From NCBI GenBank assembly GCA_020631075.1, contig JAHDHX010000003.1:62001-126000 (forward strand): a stretch of DNA of 64,000 nucleotides, written 5' to 3'. A program made the position numbers and the translations under genes. Shown here one piece after another: positions 25,256-35,100 of this stretch. Source of the DNA: Candidatus Altimarinota bacterium (GTDB taxonomy: Bacteria; Patescibacteriota; Gracilibacteria; UBA4473). Below the pieces are notes generated by a model that searched no databases, was not told where the DNA came from, and worked only from the letters and a program-made list of their open reading frames with translations. Numbering within the stretch: the stretch's first letter is position 1; every line of letters begins with the position of its first letter.

Positions 25256-26425
25256 ATGTCTCAGACGTTTCTTTGTCCCCATTGTCAGCAGCCGATAGAA
25301 CTGACCCAGACGCTGAGTGCGCAGCTGGAAAAATCACTGCAGACGGAATTTGCCGCCAAAGAGCAAACCCTGCGGGATGAACTGAATGCGAAGTATAAAG
25401 AACTGCGAGCGGCCGAAAGAGCCAAAGCCGAAACGGAAGCCAAAAAGCAGCTGGCCGAAATGCAGCAGCTGACCGAAATGCAGCAAAAGAAGCTGGACGA
25501 AGCGCGTGAGCACGAGCTGCAGCTGCGAAAAGAAAAAGCCGAACTGGAAGACCAAAAGAAGGCGCTGAACGTGGAAGTGGAGCGCAAGGTGGCCGAACGT
25601 GAGAAGGTGGTGGGGGAGAAAATCCAGAAGCAGGTGATGGGGGAGCTGGACGAAAAATATGCCAAGCGGCTGGCGGAGCGTGACCAAGAGATAGCGCAGT
25701 TTAAGAAGAAAATCGAAGATCTGAACCGCCAAAAAGAACAAGGATCGACCCAGTTGCAGGGTGACGCCCAAGAGGTGCGACTGCACGAGGCGCTGCGACG
25801 GAACTTCCCGCTCGATGACATAGCGGACGTGCCGACGGGGGTGACGGGGGCGGACCTCATCCACACCGTGCGGACACCACTGGGGCAGGTGGCGGGGAAA
25901 ATCGTGTGGGAGAGTAAACAAACCAAAGCGTGGTCAGAGAAGTGGGTGTCGAAGCTGAAAGATGACGCGATGGGGGTGGGGGCGGACTTGAGCATTATCG
26001 TCACGACGGCCCTGCCCAAGGGGGTGGAGCGGTTTGGGATGCACGAAGGGGTGTGGGTGTGTGACTATCTGTCGGCGCTGGCGCTGGTGTCGACGTTGCG
26101 GTTTCACCTGATAGCGGTGTCGCAGCAGCGCGTCGCCCACCAAAACATGGATGAAAAAATGCAGGTGCTGTACCAGTACCTGACCAGTGCGCAGTTTCGC
26201 AACCGTATGGAAACCATGCTGCAGAGTTTTGCCAATATGCAGCAAGTGATAGAACAAGAAAAACGCGCCATGACCAAGCACTGGAAGAGTCGTCAAACCA
26301 ACCTTGACCGTATGATCACCACCACGGCGACCCTGCAGGGGGAACTGGAGGGGCTGATGGGACAGCAAGCGCTCGACACTCCGCCGAGCCTGGAGCTGCC
26401 TGGGCTGGGGGGTGATGGTGAGTAA
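25256..26425 (+). CDS. DUF2130 family protein
   Basis: A 389-aa protein starting with a CPHC half zinc-binding motif (residues 7-10). A long charged coiled coil follows (about 20-165, rich in AKAETEAKKQL-like repeats). The C-terminal DUF2130 domain holds IVWESKQTKAWSEKWVSKLK at about 220-239 and VWVCDYLSALALVSTLR. The DUF2130 fold has been compared with restriction-endonuclease-like domains; WESK-x-T may correspond to the E-x-K part. The role is unknown; DNA or nucleic-acid handling is possible. An upstream GTACA-CAT-TGTAC palindrome might be regulatory. Confidence 0.85.
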   Translation: MSQTFLCPHCQQPIELTQTLSAQLEKSLQTEFAAKEQTLRDELNAKYKELRAAERAKAETEAKKQLAEMQQLTEMQQKKLDEAREHELQLRKEKAELEDQKKALNVEVERKVAEREKVVGEKIQKQVMGELDEKYAKRLAERDQEIAQFKKKIEDLNRQKEQGSTQLQGDAQEVRLHEALRRNFPLDDIADVPTGVTGADLIHTVRTPLGQVAGKIVWESKQTKAWSEKWVSKLKDDAMGVGADLSIIVTTALPKGVERFGMHEGVWVCDYLSALALVSTLRFHLIAVSQQRVAHQNMDEKMQVLYQYLTSAQFRNRMETMLQSFANMQQVIEQEKRAMTKHWKSRQTNLDRMITTTATLQGELEGLMGQQALDTPPSLELPGLGGDGE

Positions 26426-26449
26426 TGTTTGGGGGGGAGAACAATGGCT

Positions 26450-26866
26450 TTAGCTCAGACGATCGATCTGCGTTTCGCGTACCTCAACCAAGGGTCGGTC
26501 TGTGTTGCCGTACATTCTTTGGTATTTTTTGTAGGTGGGGTGTTGTCTGAATGCTGGGGATGATTTCGGTGCGCGCGTGGCCAGAGCGCACTGGTTGGCG
26601 AACGTGTCAGGGATGATCTCCACAATGATGGAGCGGTGGTCGGGGGCGGCGCGAAAAGTGCCTTTAATGATTTCAGTGCCAGCGAAGGGGGTGTTTTTGA
26701 GGTGTAGGCCTTCGTAGAGGCACTGACGGACAAACTGCTGCTGGGAGGCGATGAAGTTGCGTAACTCGGTGAGGATGCCCCGTGAGAGGCCACGGGTGGC
26801 TTCGGACTGCTGGATGAAGTCCTGCTGGGCGAGTTGGCTGTCGGCAAAGGCATCTAAGTAGTTCAT
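26450..26866 (-). CDS. hypothetical protein, 138 aa
   Basis: A soluble, mainly alpha-helical protein with no recognised domain. It has an N-terminal Gln/Ala-rich helical part and a middle strand region (GTFRAAPDHRSIIVEIIPDTF). The C-terminus is charged. It starts directly downstream of an unusually good promoter with the ATG 6 nt after the -10 box, supporting a real and leaderless gene. It is convergent with the DUF2130 gene, 24 bp apart. Confidence 0.65.
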   Translation of the reverse strand: MNYLDAFADSQLAQQDFIQQSEATRGLSRGILTELRNFIASQQQFVRQCLYEGLHLKNTPFAGTEIIKGTFRAAPDHRSIIVEIIPDTFANQCALATRAPKSSPAFRQHPTYKKYQRMYGNTDRPLVEVRETQIDRLS

Positions 26867-26872
26867 ACTGTT

Positions 26873-26900
26873 TTTATAAATTATTATTTTATATTGTCAA
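26873..26900 (-). promoter_or_regulatory. promoter of the 138-aa protein, leaderless type
   Basis: On the minus strand TTGACA (complement of 26895-26900) and TATAAA (complement of 26873-26878) are 16 nt apart; the ATG at 26866 lies 6 nt beyond the -10 box. Confidence 0.7.
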
Positions 26901-26971
26901 ATATTGTGGTATTATATGTTTGTAATAGTCGACGATTACAAAATCTTCTTTGTTCTTTACCATCCACACAC

Positions 26972-27181
26972 ATGCACAAACCTTTGTGGCCATATCTGGC
27001 TGCATTCTGTGGTGGCTTCATCCTCGGGGGGGTGAGTGTGACTGCCAGTGACCTGCTGCACCATGACGACCACTCGACCGACGAGCTGGTGGCGAGCGCG
27101 GTGCCAGTGAGCTCGGCGGAGTACCTTCAGGTCAGTCGCCCAACCACAACCAGTGTACCTGTACGCTCTAATACACGCTAA
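26972..27181 (+). CDS. small single-span membrane protein
   Basis: A 69-aa protein with one hydrophobic segment (PLWPYLAAFCGGFILGGVSV, about residues 4-23), then a His/Asp cluster (LLHHDDHSTDE) and a Ser/Thr/Val-rich tail. It could be membrane anchored with the tail outside. No family recognised. An alternative start at 26894 would add 26 residues without obvious merit. Confidence 0.45.
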   Translation: MHKPLWPYLAAFCGGFILGGVSVTASDLLHHDDHSTDELVASAVPVSSAEYLQVSRPTTTSVPVRSNTR

Positions 27182-27239
27182 AGCACTGGTATACTTACTC
27201 ATCTGAACTCGCCCTGTCGAGCGTATGTCACTGACGCGG

Positions 27240-27460
27240 TATAATTTTTTCATCCTTCACCGATGAGAAATCTGCCCTGTGACCAGCAGACAAGGCAGGC
27301 AGATGAAATCATGAGAATGTGCCTGACCAATGCCGTCGTGGGCCGTGAAGCAGCCACTGGCAGGTCAGCCGCAAGCGACACCCCCCTCGGGGCGCGAACA
27401 CGTCAAAATAGATACAACGACGAACGTATCTGACTGACGGCTCACGCTCGAGGGGGGTGG
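27240..27460 (+). ncRNA. candidate structured RNA, unidentified
   Basis: TATAAT (27240-27245) precedes a region of nested complementary segments. ATCTGCC with GGCAGAT and TGCCTGACC with GGTCA/GGCAGG could form stems near 27280-27400. GATAC with GTATC forms a hairpin near 27410-27430. ACCCCCCTCG (near 27381) pairs with CGAGGGGGGT (near 27453) as a closing stem, followed by GGTTTGGTTTG. The 3' part overlaps the end of the convergent dGTPase gene. By eye it is not SRP RNA, tmRNA, RNase P RNA or 6S RNA. Only the sequence supports it. Confidence 0.4.
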
Positions 27461-28584
27461 TTTGGTTTGTCTGCTGGGGGCTGAGCTGAGGCGAGGAAAT
27501 CTGTGGCGAAGTGGTCGGTCATGCCAGCGATGTAGTCGGTGATGCGCTGCAGGAGGGGGTGGTGGGGGGCGAAACTGGCGGGGAGGCGGCTGGGGTCGTG
27601 CAGGAGGGAGTCAAAAATCTGGGTGATGATGGTCTGGCCGTGGGTGGTCATGGCGGTGACGGCGGGCGCGTGGTAGTAGTGCTGGCTGAGGTAGGACTTA
27701 GTCTGGGTGAAGGCCGACTGCACGGCGGGGGGGTAGCCCACCAGTGCGTTGGGGCACTGCTGCGCGGCGGTGACCGACGAAATGCCATGGGTGGTGAGGC
27801 GGGCGGTGACCTCCGCTGTGAGCTGCGCAATGAGGTAGCCGATGACCTTGCGGGTGAGGCCCAGGGCGGCGTAGGGGCCGGTGGTGAACTCCAGCTGGGG
27901 CCAGACAAGAGCGCAGACCCCGACCGACTGTAGGGCACTGAGGGTGAGGTAGCGGCCACGGAGGGCGTCCTCGAGGTCGGCGGCGAGGTAGGCGATCTCG
28001 TCGGCGTAATCGACGATGAGCATCTCAAGGTGGGGGCGATGGACGGGCGTGCCGTCGGGGAGGGTGAAGGCGGTGTCGTGCTTTCGCAGGCCCTGGGCGA
28101 CGGCCCAGGTGAGGTTGAGCCCTGGCCAGTGGGGGTAGGGGTGCTCGAGCTGGGTGACGATGCGGTAGCTCTGGGAATTATGCGAGAAGTGGTGCCCGTG
28201 GGGGCGGAGAGACTGGTCGAGGGCGCGCTCGCCCGCGTGGCCAAAGGGGGGGTGCCCGAGGTCGTGGCCCAGAGCGATGCATTCGCAGAGGTCTTCATTG
28301 AGCCCTAGGGTGCGGGCGAGGTCACGGGCGATCTGGGTGACTTCCAGCGTGTGGGTGAGGCGGTTGCGGTAGTGGTCGCCTGTGTCGGGGGCGACGACTT
28401 GCATCTTGCCCCGAAGGCGACGAAAGGCCCGCGAGTGGACGATGCGGTCGCGGTCACGCTGGAAGGGCAGTCGCTGGGGGTCTTCGGGGTTGGGGGCGGG
28501 GCGGGCGCTGAGCGGGCTGTGGTGGGGCACGGCGTAGGGCGCCAGTAGCTGAGCGTAGCGAGCGGTGAAAGCAGGGCGCGACAT
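27442..28584 (-). CDS. dgt: deoxyguanosinetriphosphate triphosphohydrolase-like protein
   Basis: A 380-aa HD-domain dNTPase that removes triphosphate from dNTPs and helps balance nucleotide pools. The family start RDRIVHSRAFRRLRGKMQV, the metal ligands H in NRLTHTLEV and HD in ALGHDLGHPPFGHAGERALD, and a later D in LIVDYADEIAYLAADLED are all present. The ATG at 28582-28584 (MSRPAFTARY) is chosen because the longer N-terminus is unrelated. It is divergent from pyrC, so two nucleotide-metabolism genes share this promoter region. The last codons overlap the closing stem of the candidate RNA. Confidence 0.9.
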   Translation of the reverse strand: MSRPAFTARYAQLLAPYAVPHHSPLSARPAPNPEDPQRLPFQRDRDRIVHSRAFRRLRGKMQVVAPDTGDHYRNRLTHTLEVTQIARDLARTLGLNEDLCECIALGHDLGHPPFGHAGERALDQSLRPHGHHFSHNSQSYRIVTQLEHPYPHWPGLNLTWAVAQGLRKHDTAFTLPDGTPVHRPHLEMLIVDYADEIAYLAADLEDALRGRYLTLSALQSVGVCALVWPQLEFTTGPYAALGLTRKVIGYLIAQLTAEVTARLTTHGISSVTAAQQCPNALVGYPPAVQSAFTQTKSYLSQHYYHAPAVTAMTTHGQTIITQIFDSLLHDPSRLPASFAPHHPLLQRITDYIAGMTDHFATDFLASAQPPADKPNHPPRA

Positions 28585-28729
28585 GACAAGGGCGGGCAAG
28601 AGCAAACAAAAGGACTGCGGTGACGGCTCGGGGACAGACAACAGAAGGGTAGCACTTTGCGGAGGGAGGGGCTATGATAAATCTGATGTATGGTGGTGTT
28701 GCTGGCCCTCTAAAAAACTCTGAAAAATC

Positions 28730-29788
28730 ATGACGACTCGATTTACGATCCCGCGGCCGTATGACTTGCACGTCCACTGGCGTGATGACGACCGCACTGC
28801 GCTGGCGGTGCCCCACACGGTGGCTCAATGCGCGGGGGCGGTGGTGATGCCCAACCTCGTGCCGCCTGTGCGGACGGTGGCGGACGTGGATGCGTACTTG
28901 TCACGGCTGTCGCCTTACCTGACGGAAGGTTTTGCGCCGATGATGACGCTGTATCTGACCGATGACACCACGGTCGAAGACATAGCCGCGGCGGCGGCGC
29001 ACCCGCGGGTGGTGGGGTGTAAGCTATACCCCGCGGGGGCGACGACCAACTCGCACGCGGGGGTGACCGACCTGCAGGCGCTGCGGCCCGTGCTGGAAGC
29101 GATGGCGGAGCGGGGAATGGTGCTGCTGGCCCACGGGGAGGTGCTGGCGGGGCCTGGGGTGGATATATTTGAAAAGGAGGCGCGCTGGGTGGAGACGCAG
29201 CTGACGTGGCTGACCCAGACGGTGCCTGAGCTGAAGATCAGCTGTGAGCACATGACGTCAGCGGTGATGGCGGAGTTTGTCGGGAGTGCGGGGCCGAATG
29301 TCGGGGGGTCTGTCACACCGCAGCATTTGTTGTATGACCGCAATGACCTGCTGGAGGGTGGCATTAAACCGCATCTGTATTGCTTACCGATTCTCAAAAA
29401 GCACACCGACCGTGCGGCCCTGTGGCGACTGGTCAAAGACCAGCACCCGCGGGTGTGGGCCGGGACAGACAGCGCCCCCCACACGCGCGGCCGCAAAGAG
29501 TGTGCGTGTGGCTGTGCGGGGTGCTATAGCGCGTATGATATGGTGAGTTTGTATGCTGAGGCGTTTGACCGTGAGCTGGGGCTGGGGGCGAGCGCGGTGC
29601 AGGCGAACTTTCGGGAGTTTGTCGCGGTGCGGGGGGCGGAATTTTATGGGATGGAGGTGAGTGCTGAGACCCTCACCGTGGTGGCGGAGCCCCAAGTGGT
29701 GCCGTCGCACTATGACCTGGCGGGGGGTGACACGGTGGTGCCCCTGTGTGCGGGTGAGACCCTCGGGTGGAGTGTGGTGAGTGAGTAG
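28730..29788 (+). CDS. pyrC: dihydroorotase (class II, PyrC type)
   Basis: A 352-aa enzyme that cyclises carbamoyl-aspartate to dihydroorotate in pyrimidine synthesis. The zinc-binding DLHVHWRD motif lies at residues 12-19; the carboxylated lysine is in GCKLYPAGATTNS near 96-108; further His ligands are in LAHGE and SCEHMTS. The conserved AGTDSAPHTRGRKE block near 240 holds the catalytic Asp. The length matches E. coli PyrC (348 aa). A TATGAT box lies about 50 bp upstream. No other pyr gene is in the window. Confidence 0.95.
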   Translation: MTTRFTIPRPYDLHVHWRDDDRTALAVPHTVAQCAGAVVMPNLVPPVRTVADVDAYLSRLSPYLTEGFAPMMTLYLTDDTTVEDIAAAAAHPRVVGCKLYPAGATTNSHAGVTDLQALRPVLEAMAERGMVLLAHGEVLAGPGVDIFEKEARWVETQLTWLTQTVPELKISCEHMTSAVMAEFVGSAGPNVGGSVTPQHLLYDRNDLLEGGIKPHLYCLPILKKHTDRAALWRLVKDQHPRVWAGTDSAPHTRGRKECACGCAGCYSAYDMVSLYAEAFDRELGLGASAVQANFREFVAVRGAEFYGMEVSAETLTVVAEPQVVPSHYDLAGGDTVVPLCAGETLGWSVVSE

Positions 29789-29841
29789 GGAGCTGAAGAG
29801 AGACTCAGAAAATGCGGGTGAAGGAAATGGCAGAAAAGACT

Positions 29842-29869
29842 TTGACAGGGGGCAGGGAAGGCATAGATT
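29842..29869 (+). promoter_or_regulatory. rpmA promoter
   Basis: TTGACA (29842-29847), 16 nt, then TAGATT (29864-29869): the same pair as for dnaJ. Here a leader of about 20 nt with AGGA (29888-29891), 4 nt before the ATG, gives one of the few Shine-Dalgarno-like sites in the window. Confidence 0.6.
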
Positions 29870-29895
29870 GGCTGGCGAAATAACTTCAGGAAAAC

Positions 29896-30177
29896 ATGGC
29901 TCATAAAAAGGCAGGGGGGAGTAGTAAGAATGGTCGCGATTCTAATGCGAAACGCCGTGGCGTGAAGCGCTTCGGTGGGCAGCTGGTCAACGCGGGTGAG
30001 ATCCTCATCCGACAAAAGGGCACGAAGTTTCGCCTCGGGGATAATGTCGGGATGGGAAAAGACTTTACGGTCTACTCGCTCGTGAATGGTAAAGTGCACT
30101 TCAATGAAAAAGCCTACACGCGGTTTGACGGTCGACGCTATGTGCGGAAATTTGTGAACGTGGTGCCTGCGGCGTAG
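29896..30177 (+). CDS. rpmA: 50S ribosomal protein bL27
   Basis: A 93-aa large-subunit protein near the peptidyl-transferase centre and tRNA 3' ends. The N-terminus [20 protein letters not shown] is the classic sequence without the cleavable extension found in Firmicutes. [19 protein letters not shown] follows, and the end is KFVNVVPAA. It is normally next to rplU (bL21), which is absent here, so it stands alone with its own promoter and terminator. Confidence 0.97.
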   Translation: MAHKKAGGSSKNGRDSNAKRRGVKRFGGQLVNAGEILIRQKGTKFRLGDNVGMGKDFTVYSLVNGKVHFNEKAYTRFDGRRYVRKFVNVVPAA

Positions 30178-30267
30178 TTTGTTAATTGCGTGGTGCGTTT
30201 GCGGGGGAGATAATGCTTAATGTTTTAGGGGGGAAGTGCATTGTGCCAGATATCGGATCAAAAAATG

Positions 30268-30300
30268 AAAATCCTGAGCGAGCTTAGGATTTTTCTTTTA
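30268..30300 (+). terminator. intrinsic terminator after rpmA
   Basis: AAAATCCTGAGC pairs with GCTTAGGATTTT (one G-T pair) and is followed by TTCTTTTA. TATAAT (30299-30304) begins immediately after and may be the -10 box of the next gene. Confidence 0.8.
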
Positions 30301-30332
30301 TAATGTGGATGATTATTTAGACCTGCACGGAC

Positions 30333-30986
30333 ATGGTGGAAGAATTTGGTGGTGCGTTTGAGGGGATCCGCGAGGGGGAGGGCGGGGCGGCGGAGTCAGC
30401 CGAGAGTGTGCGTGAGTCCGCCGAGCGGGCCCGCGCCAAAGCCGCGGCGGCCGCCAAACGACTGAAAAAAATCGCCAAGGACGAAAAACAGGAAAAAAAC
30501 TGGGACCAGCACCTCGTGAAGGTGCTGCCCGGGCTGCTGGCCCAAGACATGGAGTTTGTGATGAGGCTGATCAACTGGGGGGTGCCGAGCCTGACGATCT
30601 TGGCGTTTTTGAGCTTGCGGTATGACCACGCCTTTGATGTGTGTCACCATGAAATCCAGCGGTTTATCACCACGCGGGGGGACTTCAGCCGAGTGGGGGT
30701 GGATGACGGGTCGGAGCACCGACTGGGGCTGTGGGTGTCATATTGCCTGGCGGGGAACCACCTGACGACTACGACTACGCTGCATGAGGTCCTGCACGAG
30801 GCGGGAGCGGTGAGCACGGTGGAGCAGTATTGGGTCTGGTCGGCGGAGGAGTACCTGAAAATGCGGGGGCAAACGGAGTATAGCCCTGAAGAGCTGCGTA
30901 ACACGCTGGCGCACTATAGCCCGATGCTCTGGGAGCCGATTGCCGGGAAAGAGGCTGACCCAGTGGGGCCGCCCAAGCTGATGTGA
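30333..30986 (+). CDS. hypothetical protein, 217 aa
   Basis: The N-terminal 60 residues are a charged Ala/Glu/Arg helix (SAERARAKAAAAAKRLKKIA), probably a coiled coil. A hydrophobic stretch, WGVPSLTILAFLSLRY (about 83-98), may be a membrane segment or buried helix, followed by a soluble domain rich in His and Trp. No family is recognised. ATG 30333 is 28 nt after TATAAT; an earlier ATG at 30309 stops after two codons. No Shine-Dalgarno site is seen. Confidence 0.6.
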   Translation: MVEEFGGAFEGIREGEGGAAESAESVRESAERARAKAAAAAKRLKKIAKDEKQEKNWDQHLVKVLPGLLAQDMEFVMRLINWGVPSLTILAFLSLRYDHAFDVCHHEIQRFITTRGDFSRVGVDDGSEHRLGLWVSYCLAGNHLTTTTTLHEVLHEAGAVSTVEQYWVWSAEEYLKMRGQTEYSPEELRNTLAHYSPMLWEPIAGKEADPVGPPKLM

Positions 30987-31073
30987 GGGAGGCGGGGTGG
31001 AAATAGAGTCCAGCCCCTTGTGGCGGGGGCGCGAAACGTGGTAGGGTGGTGGTATACATAACCCCCCTCCCCC

Positions 31074-31445
31074 ATGACGAAAACAACAGCCGAAGTGGCA
31101 GCAGAATTTGTGGCGCTCTTGCGGGCGGACAAAGAACAGACGGTGTATGAGACGCTGTATAGCCCTGACATTGTCAGTGTGGAGCAGATGCCTGGACCAC
31201 ACCAGATGTGTGAAGGGATGGCCGCCAAGCAAGCCAAAAATGAATGGTGGGAACAACAGCACGAAGTGCACCGCATGGAGGTGTCGGACCCGCTGGTGGC
31301 GGACGGGTACTTTGCGGTGCGGTTTGACCTCGACATGACCCACAAGCCCAGCGGACAGCGCCATGACGGTGATGAGCTGGCACTGTATACCGTGAAAGAT
31401 GGGTTGATCGTGCGGGAAGAATACTTTTACCCCACGGGGCAGTAG
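31074..31445 (+). CDS. SnoaL-like (NTF2 fold) protein
   Basis: A 123-aa protein of the cone-shaped NTF2/SnoaL fold. It has an N-terminal helix, LYSPDIVSVEQMPGP, GMAAKQAKNEWWEQQHEVHRMEVSDPLVADGYFAVRF-type strands and an end ELALYTVKDGLIVREEYFY. Such proteins bind small ligands or act as isomerases/cyclases; the function here is unknown. A TATACA box lies about 16 bp upstream. Confidence 0.75.
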   Translation: MTKTTAEVAAEFVALLRADKEQTVYETLYSPDIVSVEQMPGPHQMCEGMAAKQAKNEWWEQQHEVHRMEVSDPLVADGYFAVRFDLDMTHKPSGQRHDGDELALYTVKDGLIVREEYFYPTGQ

Positions 31446-31517
31446 GAAGGGGGAAATACCGAATATGAAGGAGCTCCTCTCGCGGTGGGGGCTTCTTTCG
31501 GGTATGGTGCGTGGGAA

Positions 31518-31904
31518 ATGATTCGATTTTTACTCGGTATCGTGGTGATCTTGGCCGTGAATGGCTACGCGTTGTGGTATCTGGCGCAAAACTTCCTGGC
31601 GGGGGACCTGACGGTGACGGGTGACCCTGAGTGGCTGAGCTACGCAGTGGTGGCGGCGGTGTTTACGGTCGTCAATACCCTCGTGCGGCCTGTGGTGATG
31701 CTGATCAGCCTGCCCGTGCGGTGGCTGACGATGGGGCTGGCGACGGTGGCGCTGAACGGGGTGCTGATGTGGGTGACGGAGCGGGGGGTCAACACGCTGC
31801 AGCTGGCGGGCACGACCGTGACGGTCAATGGGTTGCTGACGTATGTGCTGGTGGGGATAGCGCTGGGGAGCCTGAACGCGGTGCTGCACTGGGTGCTGGA
31901 CTAG
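31518..31904 (+). CDS. phage_holin_4_2-type small membrane protein
   Basis: A 128-aa protein with four hydrophobic segments. It begins MIRFLLGIVVILAVNGYALW and has the family-typical NTLVRPVVMLISLPVRWLTMGLATVALNG. Despite the name, most members are chromosomal membrane proteins of unknown role. The ATG at 31518 is chosen because the eleven preceding residues of the longer frame are not hydrophobic and a TATGGT box sits 9 nt before it. Confidence 0.8.
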   Translation: MIRFLLGIVVILAVNGYALWYLAQNFLAGDLTVTGDPEWLSYAVVAAVFTVVNTLVRPVVMLISLPVRWLTMGLATVALNGVLMWVTERGVNTLQLAGTTVTVNGLLTYVLVGIALGSLNAVLHWVLD

Positions 31905-32006
31905 CGGGTGCTGAAATGAGATTGCGTCTAAAATATGCAAAGAATAGTGTTCGCACTTTTTTGTGTTGCGGAAGCAAATAATAGGGGGCTGAAAATTACT
32001 TGGTTA

Positions 32007-32197
32007 GGGAGTGTTCACAAATTGGAAAAAGCAGATTGATCCTGAAATAAAAAAAGGGATTTGAGTGAAAAAAGAATCTTTTTGGCTGCAAAATGGTTGC
32101 GTATTTTTGCCTTCATCCATCAAGGCGGCAAATACGCGCCCATTTTTCGCTCAAAAATCTCTCTTTTTTCTCCTCAAACCAATTTGTGAACACTCCC
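32007..32197 (-). mobile_element. MITE-like element, family A copy 2
   Basis: A 191-bp element with near-perfect ends GGGAGTGTTCACAAATTGG and the reverse complement, flanked by TA (32005-32006 and 32198-32199). It is a reverse-complement relative of 9750-9940 over its whole length. A central imperfect palindrome CCTTCAT-CC-ATCAAGG matches that of copy 1. Its right end completes the TAG stop of the 1201-aa surface protein gene. Confidence 0.9.
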
Positions 32198-35100
32198 TAG
32201 AGTTTGATCCGTAGGGTTTCGGGCTCAGTATTTCTGGGCCACCACGTGACCACGGCCATGCCCCCCAGCGCGAGCAGGAGCACCCAGAGGGGGCTGAGGC
32301 TGAAGCGGCCGCCTGCGCCTGTGTCTGGGGTGGTGGGAATCTCTGTGTCTATGATGTCGTTGACACTCTGGCAGCCCGGAGTGCCCGACACTGGGGTGGG
32401 GGTGCCCGCCAGGCCGTCGGCCGTCAGGGCGGTGACGGTGAAGTCGTAGGGGGTGCCAGGGACGAGTCCTTCGACGTACCATCGGGTGCGGTCGTCTGGG
32501 GTGACATTGAGGCCGCTGAGCGACAGCCCAGACTGCCCGAAGGCCACGCGATAGCTCGACACTTGGGTAACTGGCTGGGCGCTGAGCCAAGTGAGCCAGA
32601 CTTTTTGGTCGTCGGTTTCGTCGCAGCTGGCGGTCAGGCCTGTGACGGCGGAGGGGGCGACGCCTTGGAGGGGATTGGGGGAAGTGTCGTCATCGGGCTC
32701 TTTGGCGCCAGTGGGGCCAGCGGCGGCGGCGTGGAAGGGGGATGTGTCGGCGGTGAGTTCGTCAATATTGGGGATGGTGTCAGAGTCGTAGTCATTAAAC
32801 GGGTCGGACTGGTCAGGGGTGCCGTTGCCGGTGGAGTCGGTGACGCTGCTTTCGAGGTAGTCGGGGATGCCGTCTTGGTCCTGGTCGTTGATCTCGTTTA
32901 GGTCGAGGATGCCGTCGGCGTCGGAGTCGAGTAATGAGGGGGGGACGTCGGGCCACTGGGAGTAGTCAACGGGGGCGACTGGGCAGGTGCCTTGGCTGAG
33001 GGTGGTGGTGTTGGCGTTGTTGCTGGGGTCGCGGTCAGACTGGGTGGCGCTGGCGGTCACGCTGGCGTGGAGCTGCTGACAGTCAGCGGGGGCGAGGGTA
33101 AAAGGTACGGTGCGGGTGACGTTTTGCCCTGCGGGGAGGAGCCCCACTGCCCACTGGCAGTCGCCCGCGGTGTAGGTCGCGCCAGCGAGGTGACACTGCA
33201 CGGTGACGCCCGTGGCGTCGGTGTCGGAGAGGTTGGTGATGGTCAATGTGAGGGTGTCGGGGGCGGACTGGGTGACGGTGGCTTGTAGGTCGACGGCCTG
33301 GCCGCAGCCCCATTTGCCTTCGGCTTGGCTGGTGTTGTTTTCGAGGGTGGTTTCGAGCTCTTGAGCTTGGGCGGTGGCGGTGACGGTGCCTTCGACGCAG
33401 CCTGTCTCTATGGTGGGGATCTGGATGGTTTGCTCGGCCCCTGGGGCGAGGGTGCCCAAGGCGAGGACGAGGTCGAGCGGGTCGACGGCGGTCAGCCCCA
33501 AGGGGAGCTCAACCGTGCTGCTGACCCCAGTGGCGGGCTGGGTGCCGAGGTTGGTCAGGGTGACGGTGACCCCTGTGGGGGTGGGAGTGATGGTGGTGGC
33601 AACATCGACGCCCTGTTGGCTGGGGGGAGGGGTGCTGCCCTCTGGGAGTGGGTCGAACTCGGTGGGGGTGTCTGCGCAGCCGAGGGTCACGGAGGTGGTG
33701 TCGGCGTTGTTTTCGAGATCATAGTCGGCCTGACTGGCGAAAGCCTGCGCCATGATGGCCCCACTGACGCAGGTGTCGGGGGTGGCACTGACGGGGATGG
33801 TGACGTCGGTGGACTCACCCGGGGAGAGCTGGGAGAGGTTTAGGGTGAGGTCGGTGGGGTTGGCCGTGAGGCCCTGTGGCAGGAGGATCGTCCCTGTGAC
33901 TTCGGTGGCTTGCGTGGTGGACTCATTACTGATGGTCACGGTGAGGGTGGTGTCGCTGAGTGCTACCACGGTGGCGATGTCAACCCCAGGGGTGGTGTTG
34001 TCGGGGGTGCCTGGGGTGTCGGGGTCTTGCTCATTCGTGGTGCCGTCGCCGTCGTCGTCGGCGGTGTTGCTCTCTAAGTAATTGGGGACGCCGTCGCCGT
34101 CGTCGTCGAGCATTTCGGTGATGTCGGGGGCGCCGTCGCCGTCGGTGTCGGGGAGCTCGGTACCAGGGCTGCACACGCGCACGAGCTCGGCGTTGGGTTG
34201 GCTGAGCTCATTGCCGAGGTTGTCAGCCACGGTGCAGTCAAGCGGGTAGGTGCCCGGCTGCAGGGGCGCGGCGAAGGTGCCGTAGAACCGTTGGCCGTCT
34301 GACTGGAAATTGGTAACGATGTCCTGAAACGTACAGCGTGCGGCGGAGAGCTGCTCTGACGAGCTGACGTAGGTGGTGAAAGCTTGGCCTGGCTCCAGAC
34401 AGCCTGTGGGTTGGACTTCCACGGCGAGGGCCGCGGGGGGGGTGCGGTCGATGAGGATGTCGACGCCGTCGGACTTGAGGGTGGCGTCAGTATTGCAGAT
34501 GGCTTGGAGGTCGTGGGGGCCGTCCTCGAGGGTGGGGGTCTGGACGATGAAGGAACCGTCGGACGTGGGGGTGATCTGCGGGACGAGGGTGCGGTCACCG
34601 TCGATGAGTTTGAGGGAGTCGCAGCAGCTGCTCGACCCTGCGACGGTCAATCGGTTTGACTTGTAGGTGCCAGACCGTGGGCTGTTGATGGTGACGTAGC
34701 ACTGGGTGGGGTCGTCGGGGGGGGCGGTGGGGCCTGTGCTGCCGTTGCTGGGTTCGACCTCGACGTTGACCTCGCCGAAGATGCGGAGGTCGTCAAGCCC
34801 GTCGACGCGGAGGGTTTGGGTGCCTGCGGTGTAGAACGTGACGGCGAGGCCGAACTCGTGCACGCCTTGGTCGTCGAGCGTGAAGGTGTAGTCGGTGGGG
34901 AGCTTGGCTTCGTTGTCGGTGGAAGAGAAGCGCACTGTGCCTGTGTAGGTCGGGACGGGGGTAAAGGAGCTGTCGACTGAGGTGAGGCGGAAGGTGACGG
35001 GTTCGCCTGCCTTCACGCTGGTGGGGAGGGCGTCGAATTTCAAGAAGCTGACCTCGGGGTAAGCGAGTGAGTCTTCCTCAAACAGCTGGGCGGTCAAAAA

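Noticed and set aside
27240-27460. SRP RNA, tmRNA, RNase P RNA or 6S RNA
   Set aside because: The SRP GGAA-tetraloop helix, tmRNA tRNA-like ends, the RNase P GAGGAAAGUCC core and 6S features were looked for by eye and not found.
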